Source: Skeletonema tropicum (taxonomy: Eukaryota; Bacillariophyta; Thalassiosirophyceae; Thalassiosirales; Thalassiosiraceae). Taken from it: 64,000 bases of DNA. Location: assembly GCA_037178625.1 (NCBI GenBank), contig CM074143.1, positions 496,001-560,000 of the forward strand. Direction: 5' to 3'. Position 1 is the stretch's first letter. Every line of letters starts with the position of its first letter. Shown here piece after piece: positions 35,722 to 45,610 of this stretch. The notes below the pieces were generated by a model. It worked only from the letters and a program-made list of their open reading frames with translations. It did no database searches and had not been told where the DNA came from. Made by a program: the position numbers and the translations under genes.

Positions 35722-38141
35722 ATGATAAAACCTCCCAGTGCTATGATGCACCAACAACGACTACCACCGCCACCAACACTACCCACCCAATCCAAAAAGA
35801 GAGCACGCCTCTCCACCAAACAGCGTCGCATTCGTCAACTCGAAAAAGATGCCGCTCGACGAACTTTTAATGGAAATGGGATGAATGATAGTTTGCCTCC
35901 CTTACCCGTCACTCAAGAGGAGGATGGCAATGATCACGTAGAAGAAGATGGTGAGGGTGCTGGGTTCGATACACTATTTGGTCATCCGTATGGTGCGTTA
36001 CCGTATGGTAATATTCATTTTGCTTCTCCACCTTCATCATCATCTGATGTGTCGGCTGGTGATGGGCAGCCATCATCTTCTTCGTGGCATCCCGACAAGG
36101 TTCGACATGATGGCCTTGGACCGAACCTTTGTCAACTGAATGACGAACAGCTCCTTGCCATCCTTTCGTTCGTGGATGGTCCTACTCTCGCCTCGGGGAT
36201 CTGTTGTGCATCTAAATTTTTATATGTTGCAGGACATCACGAGGAACTGTGGAGAGATTTAGTTCTGAGGCGATGGGGGGAGGTGGGGTTTACTGTCCGT
36301 GATCCTCATGTTATTGCTGAAGCTGGCAGTAGTATGCAGCGGAAGGGGGCTACGGGATGTTGGAAGGATATCTATGCATGGAATCACTACCCAGCTGGTA
36401 GCAACAAGGCCACCATCCAACGACATTCACCCATCTCTATGCAGGGAATTTACAGTGACACCTTCTTCCGATCGTGGCTCTGCCGGTCCTTCGCCCTTCA
36501 ACCCTCCTGGTTATCCACACACACCGTCTCATCCATACCCCACTCCGAAATGACCACTGAACGATTTTACAAGGAATTCGAAGAAACCAATACACCCGTA
36601 TTAATCAAAGGTGCCTCCAAGACATGGCCAGCAGTCCAACAATGGACACGTGACTACCTTCTTTCGGTAGCAGCTGAGAAACGCTTCCGTGCCACATCTG
36701 GAGCGGCTCCTCTTCCTGCTCAATTTACCCTCTCGGATTATTTGAACTATTGTGATTCATCGACGGAAGAGGCACCGTTGTATTTGTTCGATCGGACTTT
36801 TGCCACCAAGTGTCCACAGTTGTTGCAGGATTTTGACAAGAGTTTGAAGTCGAGTTGTGGTTGGTGGGATGGTGATACTGCTGAGTTTGGACACGATTTG
36901 TTTGGTGTTTTGGGGGAGGGGCGAAGGCCGGATTATCAGTGGTTGATTGTTGGTCCGAAGAGGTACGTAGTGTGTTTTTTGCATTGTTGATGATTGTTGT
37001 TGCTGCGCCAGTGAGAAGCACACCCAAATGAGGACAAATCATCTTAGGACACCTTCAGAACGTTACGCGTTATGAGAAGAAAACTAAATGTTATTGTATT
37101 TTTGAACTGATGGGTTGTAATGCATGAATGGCATCAATGATCACTTGATCTACTTTATTCTTTCCGCCAATCGAAACAATGAGCCTCTCACACGTCAATC
37201 TTCTTCTACTACTCCTTTCAGATCTGGGTCATGCTTTCACATTGACCCCAACTGCACACATGCTTGGAACGCACCCATCATTGGTCGCAAACGATGGATC
37301 TTTTATCCCCCCGGAGTGACACCTCCTGGAGTCTTCCCATCACCCAGTGGGGATGATGTATGCATGCCTATCAGTATTGGAGAGTGGTTCTTGACATTTT
37401 GGGATCAGCATGTGGAGCGACGGAAGGATCCCGATGTGAAGAGAAGGCCGCTGGAATGCACTGCGTGTCCGGGAGATGTATTATTTGTGCCACAGTAAGT
37501 GATCTGTCTCTAGCATCGTTGTAAAGGAGTGTGTTGTTTGATGATGATGTACTAACGTTCACGTAACTCTTATGTTCTTCTTTCTCAGTGGTTGGTGGCA
37601 CATGGTAATGAATATTGGAGACGAGGATATCGGTGGAGGTGACGAGCGAGGTGTCAGTATAGCTCTGACGAGGAATTATGTCAGTGGCTCAAACTTATCT
37701 GACGTGTTGCGCTTCCTCGATTCGCGAGTTAGCCAAATTAGTGGATGCCGAGATCGAGGTGAAGCTATCCAGCCCGATGATTTGGGGAGAGAATTCCGGA
37801 AAGCTTTGTCGGAGGTGAAGCAGTGTAGGAGTGAATGCCTTGGAGAAGAGAAGAAAGATGGTAATGGAGAGGAGGAGAAAGGAAGGTGGACTGATTTGCT
37901 GGAAAGGGCGGAACGAAAAGCGAAAGAGGGGTGGGGATGTGATGCGTGGGTGGACCTCCCATCAACTTGCCCCGGTGGTGGCAATGCCGATAAAGGCGCG
38001 GAGGAGAAAGATGAGCCGACAGATTCTAGTACGAAGACTAGCATTTTAGCGAGAGCGAAGCAATCATCGTCCTCTTCTAATGGATGTGATGCGAGTGCCA
38101 TTGAAGCCTCATCAGGAGCCTTCAGCTTTTCTTTTCTCTAG
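35722..38141 (+). CDS. F-box and JmjC domain oxygenase (JMJD6-type)
   Basis: Exons 35722-36962, 37222-37494 and 37589-38141. Introns are 36963-37221 (GTACGT...TTTCAG) and 37495-37588 (GTAAGT...TCTCAG), both phase 2, giving 688 residues. The N terminus is low-complexity and basic. An F-box follows at about 137-180 (LNDEQLLAILSFVDGPTLAS and EELWRDLVLRRWG), then a JmjC/cupin domain. The iron ligands are visible only after splicing: H420 and D422 in FHIDPNCTHAWNA and H509 in FVPHGWWHMVMN. RSGS and GRKRW match JMJD6 and plant F-box/JmjC proteins. The expected reaction is Fe(II)/2-oxoglutarate-dependent hydroxylation or demethylation; the F-box suggests linkage to an SCF ubiquitin ligase. The C terminus (Glu/Lys/Ser-rich) is unconserved. 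The substrate is unknown. It converges on the sulfotransferase gene, 377 bp between stops. Confidence 0.9.
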
Positions 38142-38518
38142 ATAGTGCAGCCTTGATAATACTATGGTTTAAGCATTATAGATTATGAGCTATCTATTCA
38201 TTACCTTCCCTTTTCCAAAAGGGATGACATTGAAATAGATCTGATGAATTAATGTAGATACACAACTACCGGTGAGTGTGTGTTGAGATGAAAAAGGGTG
38301 TAACAATGACGGGAGTAGAAGGAAAGGTTGAGCGTTGAACGCCTCATTTGTTACGAGCTCCGATACACATTTGAATTTGAGACGTTCAAGCTTGTATGTG
38401 GACCTTTTTCTATCAAGAACTAGCAGCTGTACCTTTTGAATCTTCAGTCCCTGTTCTTTTCACCTTTCTGTCATGCATTGTACAGTCATCCCAATGGCGG
38501 ACAAGAGTTCAAAACATA
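38142..38518. other. Intergenic between convergent genes
   Basis: Shared 3' region of the JmjC gene and the sulfotransferase-like gene. No other feature seen. Confidence 0.6.
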
Positions 38519-39724
38519 TCATCTTTGAAGCTCCTCTTCAGAAACCAAACCATTGTGTACTGCAACATTCTTCTTGCCCCAGCACGTACGATTCACACCA
38601 AACACCTCCTCCAATTGCATCCCAACCATCGGATTTTCAATATCAATTTCTACCAACTCATGTCGTCCAGGATATTTTGCAACTTCCGCTCTCACTCTCT
38701 TTACGTATTCACAGTAAAAGTGAGTGAACTCAGTAACATTTCTACCAACTCCGGTTGGTAGACCTGTGAGGTTTGCTCTTTGAAAACGATTCCTCATATT
38801 AATCTCCGGATTCTTAACTGATTGCCAATTTGTCAAGCTCATGTACCACTTGGTCATGTTACGAAATGTCAAGATGAATGTAGCGTTAGAGACACCACCC
38901 ACAATCTCACTCAAGTAGTTGACCTGTGGTAGATTCTCTGGACCTCTATCAATCTGTGCATAGGAAGCTACAGTATTGTTCATGTTGCACTTTGAGAATG
39001 GGGGGAGACCACCTTGTATTGCCCTTCTTATACAGTCTGCACAAAATAACATTTTTTTTCTTTTTCCGCACGCCCAGTGGAAGGATTCGTATCCCCCGCA
39101 TTGGAAGTAAGCGTGAAGAGATGTCGAGCCCATTTTTGGCATACCCAGATTGATAACTAGTGTACGAGAGGAATAGAATCGAGAAGAAGCATGATGATAT
39201 GAGTGTGTCTCTAGTTGTGAAATAGAGGTGCAGCACGAAATTAGCAGTCCATAGGAGTCCGAAAGAATTCTGATCTTACATGGTGGTTTCAATGGCGATT
39301 TCACCGCCGCATCACCATCTCGTCTTGGTCGCAAGCAGCTTTTACTATCACTTTCAGAATAATTGTCGGCATCATCTTGATGATCACTCTTCTGCGAAAA
39401 AATGACAGCACTATCAGAAAAATTTCGGACATTATTTTCATCCTGCAACAAACTCATCTTCAGATCATCAACAATCGTCGCATTATTATCATTATCGGGT
39501 GATGATAAATGCATGCCCGACTGCATACCTACCGAGTGATTTGACCGTGGTGGCAAATCAAATTGTCCATAATGATTTTGCACCGTATTTCGCGCGAGGG
39601 GTTCAAATTTGAGCAGCGATGTAAGAGCAAAGAAGATTGTAAATATGAGGACAAACTCAACTAAGCGGTTCTTCCCTTTCCGTTGTTGCTTAAGTGGTGC
39701 TGATGCTTCTATTTGCTGGCTCAT
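38519..39724 (-). CDS. Membrane-anchored sulfotransferase-like protein
   Basis: The frame is open to an ATG at 39922, but the bases above 39834 belong to an inverted-repeat element. I prefer ATG 39724, which gives 401 residues and puts a membrane segment (VEFVLIFTIFFALTSLLKF, about 22-40) near the N terminus, as in type II Golgi enzymes. The stem is Asp/Asn/Ser-rich. The catalytic part starts with GMPKMGSTSL (194-203), the PAPS 5'-phosphate loop of sulfotransferases, and continues with FILTFRNMTKWYMSLTNWQS, like the 3'-phosphate-binding strand and Arg/Ser. An in-frame intron of 123 bp (39279-39157, GTAAGA to a pyrimidine-rich ACTAG) may remove 41 residues just before the loop; the frame is open either way. 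The acceptor substrate is unknown, possibly a cell-wall glycan. Confidence 0.75.
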   Translation of the reverse strand: MSQQIEASAPLKQQRKGKNRLVEFVLIFTIFFALTSLLKFEPLARNTVQNHYGQFDLPPRSNHSVGMQSGMHLSSPDNDNNATIVDDLKMSLLQDENNVRNFSDSAVIFSQKSDHQDDADNYSESDSKSCLRPRRDGDAAVKSPLKPPCKIRILSDSYGLLISCCTSISQLETHSYHHASSRFYSSRTLVINLGMPKMGSTSLHAYFQCGGYESFHWACGKRKKMLFCADCIRRAIQGGLPPFSKCNMNNTVASYAQIDRGPENLPQVNYLSEIVGGVSNATFILTFRNMTKWYMSLTNWQSVKNPEINMRNRFQRANLTGLPTGVGRNVTEFTHFYCEYVKRVRAEVAKYPGRHELVEIDIENPMVGMQLEEVFGVNRTCWGKKNVAVHNGLVSEEELQR

Positions 39725-40254
39725 GAGTATACCTATGGGTCTCGCTCTGATCTGGTCCGCCTCTCTCAGATACCTCCGCCGATAGACCGGGTTTGGGTAG
39801 GGTTTTGTGTGTGGGGCGGGTTGCGGGTTTGGGGAGCTGGGCCAAATCGGACCTGATTGATAAGGACGGCTGAATCGACGTACAGACTCAAAATTTGCTG
39901 ATATATTCAAGAACTTGTGCATCGGACATGAAAACGATGTGAAAAAGCGCCATCACCATGACTTCCGCCTTTCGTGCACAAAATAACACTCGATGGCGAA
40001 TAAAGGGAAGCTAGAATCACTAGAATATGATACAGTAATCAGTGGTCTTTTGTATGGTAGAGCAGACGGAAGTCGCCTAGGAGGAAACTGGCTCGTAGTT
40101 GGCGATGACATCGAGATTATGTACTTGGATGTTGGATGTGGATGTGGATGAAGACACAACGTAGTGGTGAACCATCCAGTCCAGTATTTCTTTTGCAGCC
40201 TCAACACAAACAACAGAATGAATTTGTTTATGAAAGATTGAGGTGCTTCAAATG

Positions 40255-40695
40255 TCACCGCCGTAAGGTATTAGCGAAATCGAAATGCTTCGCATATATT
40301 ATCTGCTGCCATCGGTCAAGAAAGATCCGCACCGCTCGTAAAAGCATTTTCCTACTGTTGTATATGCGAGAGATCATGGACAAGAATAGATCAATCAGTT
40401 TTCTATCTCTTCGTTGCAGCTTCTTTGCAACGTCAGTCATCCTGTTTGAAACAGATACGACTACACTAGCTTTGATCCACAATTCGCTTGATGTACAAAT
40501 ACACGAACAAACGAATCCTCTGGACGTATTTAAGTTGGTCACAACGCATGTTCGTTGATGTGACTGTATGCGTGGATAGTGCAAAGACAATGAGGTAGAA
40601 TGCAATTTGAAAAATGTATATTGAAACAGAAACAACACAAGATGACCAAGTGATAGTACATAAATGCAAAAAGGAGAGAATGTCATATGTTGCAA
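40255..40695 (-). pseudogene. Left-arm copy of the palindrome ORF, frameshifted
   Basis: Minus-strand mirror of the right-arm ORF (MTDVAKKLQRRDRKLIDLFL, then RIYNSRKMLLRAVRIFLDRW). A 5-bp insertion (CTTAC, about 40264) ends the frame at FANTLRR, and the downstream part continues in another frame (39953-40258). I do not recognise the protein. Confidence 0.4.
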
Positions 40696-41861
40696 GCAGC
40701 TCGATCATTGATCATCAGAGGCAGAGGATACAATAATGATAGAAAAATAAGTTGACGGCAATGGCTGAAATGGACAGACTCGCAGCAGCAGCAGCAGGGC
40801 TTGTTGCATACAGCCTAGGATCAAATAATCATGCAATTACACGCAAAGGACCCATTATGTGAGCACTTACAATTAAACAACAATAACTAATATGCAAATG
40901 AAATGAATCAATTTGCCACAATAGAATTCAATATGAAGTGATTCTGCTTCTTTAGGACGTGCTGGATTATTATTTAGAGGTGCATCCTCATATTATGCTG
41001 CGATAGACCAGCTCTTGGTGCTCACCAACGTTCCATCGCACTATCATCATGTAGCATGGACATGCATGTAGAGTTAGAAGCTGTTAGAACCTCAGGTCCT
41101 CTCTAGAGCCTCTCCTACTTATCAATCAACCAATGCCAACAGTAGCATCGAATCCCCTCCCTCCTTTCCTCCTCTCTTTCTCTTCTTCCTCCCTCCTTTC
41201 TTTCTTCTTTTCCCCCTTTTCCCCCTCCTTGCGCCCTCTCTTTTCCCCCCAACCGAGCTGGGCTGGGGGGAAAGTAGAGGGCGCAAGGAGGGGGGAAAGG
41301 GGGGAAAAGAAGGAGGAGGAAAGGAGGAGGAGGAAAGAAAGGAGGGAGGAAGAAGGGAAAGAGAGGAGGAAAGGAGGGAGGGGATTCGATGCTACTGGCT
41401 GTTGGCATTGGTTGATTGATAGCTAGAGGACCTGAGGTTAGAGGATGGACCAGAGATTCTAACAGATTCTCAGCTACATGCATGTCTAGCATGCTACATG
41501 ATGATAAAACGATGAAACGTTGGTGAGCACCAAGAGCTGGTCTACCGCAGCATAATATGAGGATGCACCTAAAAATAACGAGGCACCTAAATAATAATCC
41601 AGCACGTCCTAAAGAAGCAGAATCACTTCATATTGAATTCTATTGTGGAAAATTGATTCATTTGATTTGCATATCAGTTATTGTTGTTTAATTGTAAGTG
41701 CTCACATAATGGGTCCTTTGCGTGTAATTGCATGATTATTTGATCCTAGGCTGTATGCAACAAGCCCTGCTGCTGCTGCGAGTCTGTCCATTTCAGCCAT
41801 TGCCGTCAACTTATCTATCATTATTGTATCCTCTGCCTCTGATGATCAATGATCGAGCTGC

Positions 41862-42473
41862 TTGCAACATATGACATTCTCTCCTTTTTGCATTTATGTA
41901 CTATCACTTGGTCATCTTGTGTTGTTTCTGTTTCAATATACATTTTTCAAATTGCATTCTACCTCATTGTCTTTGCACTATCCACGCATACAGTCACATC
42001 AACGTACATGCGTTGTGACCAACTTAAATACGTCCAGAGGATTCGTTTGTTCGTGTATTTGTACATCAAGCGAATTGTGGATCAAAGCTAGTGTAGTCGC
42101 ATCTGTTTCAAACAGGATGACTGACGTTGCAGAGAAGCTGCAACGAAGAGATAGAAAACTGATTGATCTATTCTTGTCCATGATCTCTCGCATATACAAC
42201 AGTAGGAAAATGCTTTTCCGAGCGGTGCGGATCTTTCTTGACCGATGGCAGCAGATAATATATGCGAAGCATTTCGATTTCGCTAATACGGCGGTGACAT
42301 TTGAAGCACCTCAATCTTTCATAAACAAATTCATGTTGTTGTTTGTGTTGAGGCTGCAAAAGAAATATGTACTGGACTGGTTGGTTCACCACTTCGTTGT
42401 GTCTTCATCCACATCCAACATCCAAGTACATAATCTCGATGTCATCGCCAACTACGAGCCAGTTTCCTCCTAG
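41862..42473 (+). CDS. Right-arm ORF, 203 residues, hypothetical
   Basis: The longest open frame in the inverted repeat. It has a hydrophobic N-terminal part (FCIYVLSLGHLVLFLFQYTF) and a basic, helical C-terminal half (KLQRRDRKLIDLFLSMISRI, then LQKKYVLDWLVHHFVVSS). No family is recognised. The left arm carries the same sequence with disruptive indels. It may be an element-encoded protein or a captured gene end. Confidence 0.35.
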   Translation: MQHMTFSPFCIYVLSLGHLVLFLFQYTFFKLHSTSLSLHYPRIQSHQRTCVVTNLNTSRGFVCSCICTSSELWIKASVVASVSNRMTDVAEKLQRRDRKLIDLFLSMISRIYNSRKMLFRAVRIFLDRWQQIIYAKHFDFANTAVTFEAPQSFINKFMLLFVLRLQKKYVLDWLVHHFVVSSSTSNIQVHNLDVIANYEPVSS

Positions 42474-42719
42474 GCGACTTCCGTCTGCTCTACCATACAA
42501 AAGACCACTGATTACTGTTATATTATCATATTCTAGTGATTCTAGCTTCCCATTATTCGCCATCGAGTGTTATTTTGTGCACGAAAGAATGGCGGAAGTC
42601 ATGGTAATGGGAGCTTCTTCACATCGTTTTCATGTCCGATGCACAAGTTCTTGAATATATCAGCAAATTTTGAGTCTGTACGTCGATTCAGCCGTCCTTA
42701 GCAATTCAGCCGTCCTTAG

Positions 42720-44354
42720 CGGGGGGGTATCGGTCCAAAAACAGAATTCTGTCGCATTTTCGGGCACGGTCATTTTAACTTTTTAAAACTTTTCGAAAGA
42801 GGTCGTTATATCCACTGAAAAGAGCAAAACGAGAGCTTTCCAACGGTGCATCAATCACCGCATAATGCCAACGACAACACAATCATTATTAACTCTAACT
42901 AAACACAAAAAAAATATATTTTCGTTGAACAGAATTCTGTCGCATATATAACAATTAGTTACTACAACTTCCAAGGTTGTATTGACGCATCCCAAAGCAT
43001 CAACCACACCACCAAACACCCTTCTTGGAAGCACAAAAAATTTGGGTCCTCATATCACATACAGAAGTAGTACAACGTTGTGTTGTGTAGGTATACCGGT
43101 CAAAAAAATCTCAAAAAAATCCACAGACTGTTGTGCCGTTCAGCACCATGTAGAGGAGCATATTCAAGTAGATGAACGCTTTGCAAGTCAAGCACATGCC
43201 TCCGTACCTCAATAGTTGCAATAGACACGGCGGCGCCGTGCTGGTATTAAGTTGAACAAGTATTTGGTGGCAATAATCAGTATGCTTCCCACAACTTTTG
43301 TTGTTCAAGTACCAGAGAAGTTCCACCAAATAAGGGTTGCAATCAGATACGGCCGGGATTGATGCAAAGGCAGGACACGGGATGATCCATACATCGAAGT
43401 TAAGCCATAATTGAGGAGGAAATGATGTAGGATTACCATCAATGTCTTGTCACGTGGTCACCTTTGATGCATTCGGCGGAGGGGGGGAAAAAGTACAACA
43501 GCCGAAGATCCCCCTTTATCCCCATATTTGACATTGATATAAACCATCGTCGACGGTTATTACATCTTGGCTTTCATCTAATGTATTCTCCGGGGTTTGA
43601 TCACCATAGTCATAATCGTCACTGCCTAATTACGGACAAAGTCGATATCCTCCCTTCGATTTGTTATCTTCGTCACCGGTTTCAACAGCGACGTAGCTGC
43701 ATTGTTACCATTTACGAGACAACCGCCAACAGCGGTGGCAAGGCAGGATTGTTGCTGGTCCAGATATTGTGTCTTTCAGTTCTATTTCTGACATATCTTG
43801 CGACAACAGTCTTTATCACCGGAGAGTGCTTCGGATGGCAAAATAACGACAGGGAAGATTCGTGTTTTATCCTCCTACCAGTGGAAAATCCGAGCATTCA
43901 CGCGGCGCCGAGCGGCATATTTGTTCATAATCTCTTCAATAGGAGTCTTTTGATTGTTATAAGTTATTAACACACCCCAATATATCCTCTCTTCCTACCT
44001 GAAGGCAGGAGGTTGTTATTCTAGGTGAACACCATGGTGAAAGAGATGTGAGTTGTGTCCTGTAGAATTTCTACGTAGGAATTTATACCCATTTAGGCGC
44101 TCAACATTTTTTCACAAAAAAAATAGCCGACCATGGCCAAATTTGTCGGAAGTACAACTTTTGGCAGCCAAAAGAACTACATGTGACAAATATTATAAGC
44201 CCAACCAAATTTGGATGACCTCCTACATGCTCTGTAGAATCCTATGGTGGAACTGGTTTAGGCATGGCGCAGTGTTATGTAGGAATTAAATTAATTCTCC
44301 AGCTAACAGAATTCTGTCAAAAAGACAGAATTCTGCCGCACCGCAAGTCCACCG
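42720..44354. mobile_element. 1.6 kb insertion inside the right arm, with ACAGAATTCTGT palindromes
   Basis: It lies between TTAG at 42716-42719 and TTAG at 44355-44358, a 4-bp target-site duplication. The undisturbed left arm shows the empty site (GTCCTTATCAATCAGG on the matching strand). The ends are CGGGGGG (left) and CCACCG (right), weakly inverted. The palindrome ACAGAATTCTGT occurs at 42741-42752, 42929-42940 and 44306-44317, with a variant at 44325-44336, near both ends. The interior has GAGAGCTTTCCAACGGTGCA, related to a core motif of other small elements. Coding potential is weak. Confidence 0.7.
43464..43970 (+). CDS. Weak 168-codon ORF inside the insertion
   Basis: One membrane-like stretch (GLLLVQILCLSVLFLTYLAT) and no recognised family. 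It may be cargo of the element or a chance frame. Confidence 0.2.
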   Translation: MMHSAEGGKKYNSRRSPFIPIFDIDINHRRRLLHLGFHLMYSPGFDHHSHNRHCLITDKVDILPSICYLRHRFQQRRSCIVTIYETTANSGGKAGLLLVQILCLSVLFLTYLATTVFITGECFGWQNNDREDSCFILLPVENPSIHAAPSGIFVHNLFNRSLLIVISY

Positions 44355-44386
44355 TTAGTCAATCCAGGTCCGATTTGGCCCAGCTC

Positions 44387-45610
44387 GGCTTGCAACATTT
44401 TACGGTAAGGGGTAAGTAGGATCTGTCAGGGATGAGAAACGTGTGCGAGTCCTCCAAGTGACTCGACAGGTGTCTGAAGATCCTTGTATATAGGGTGAAC
44501 GAGCGAGGAAGCATGGAGGAAGCAAGGCGACCTCTGAGTTGAGCCTGATAGGCCTATTTTATCTATTTCCGACCGAGATGAGCACATACTTACATAGAGG
44601 AGTACTACTTATTCCTACCAGTACCAGAGAATGACTCCTCTAGTTTTCAAGAAATAGTTGGGATATTTCATTAATACTTAGCCCTTCGCGGTTCGCGTGC
44701 TCAAGCGCGTGGCGCGTCATTTGTGGCCAATGACGAGAAGAATTATCTCACATAAGTACACACGATCAAACGTCGTAGAAGTCCCTACTGCCCCAGCGAT
44801 TCGTACGTAATGGTTTTTTTGTGAACTAACTGCCCATCATCTATCAGAAGCCTGACGATTCGAGTACCGCGTCAATAAATCGTCTGGATACTGAGAAGAA
44901 AAGAAAGAAATTATCTCTCAAGTATTGATTCCTCCGTACAATTGAAATGACCCTATTTAAATTCTCAGTACCGCTTCAGCTCGCATTTGCTCCTTGAATT
45001 ACAAGAAAAAGCTGGGAGAGTGCATGTACAACGTGACAATGCCATAAACGTTTAACCAACATCAGTCACAATTCGGCAGTGAGGAGCGAGGTGAGTAGAG
45101 AGTCGTGTAGTAGCTTGTTCTTCTTCTTGTCATCTCGATCTCGGTCTCGGTGTCGGTGGAAATACAGTATGATACGGCTGACGGTTGTGCCGTTTGCTGG
45201 GATTATTTCGCTGATGCATGATACACTCATGGGTAGAGTGTAGAGTTGTGATATATTCAATTCAAGATCAAGATATCCAAAGAGAGGAGCCTCGTTGTCG
45301 TTGCGATTTTCTCCGATTGCATCTCTCAAACAACTTCTATTTCTACGGTGTCTGTGATTCGGATAATTACTTGTTTCATGAGATCTCATACAACTCGCAT
45401 GTAGATGATATGTACATCACATCAACTTTACACAGCATCGACATCAACTATATCTTTTGATGTTCATCTACACGTATCTCTATTAACTACTCTAACTTTT
45501 TGTGTTTCGTTCTACTTCTACCTCCTCCACATCTTGGCATTCACAGGTATATAGAATATAAAAGACAAGGTCAAAGTGCAGTCTGTGAACACTTCCAAAC
45601 ATCTTGAATA
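44387..45610. other. Intergenic, with a solo MITE-like end
   Basis: No gene seen. At about 44641-44670, AGTTTTCAAGAAATAGTTGG followed by GATATTTCATT resembles the right end of the four-palindrome MITEs. The rest is the presumed promoter region of the repeat protein gene. Confidence 0.5.

Larger units (their letters stand above)
39834..44386. repeat. Long inverted repeat (fold-back), arms about 1.4 kb
   Basis: Left arm 39834-41250; right arm 41265-42719 continuing at 44355-44386 after an insertion. The arms are near-identical, with scattered small indels (for example 5 bp at about 40265 and 4 bp at about 42367). The outer ends read GAGCTGGGCCAAATCGGACC on the left and its complement on the right. 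The centre (41251-41264) is a short loop that again contains CCGAGCTGGG. The inner arms are a polypyrimidine tract (about 41150-41250) facing a polypurine tract (41265-41385). It is consistent with a fold-back transposon or an inverted segmental duplication. No clear target-site duplication was found. Confidence 0.85.

Noticed and set aside
40466..40708. 80-codon ORFs mirrored at 41849-42091
   Set aside because: Same DNA in the two palindrome arms; the frame overlaps the longer arm ORF and shows no family.
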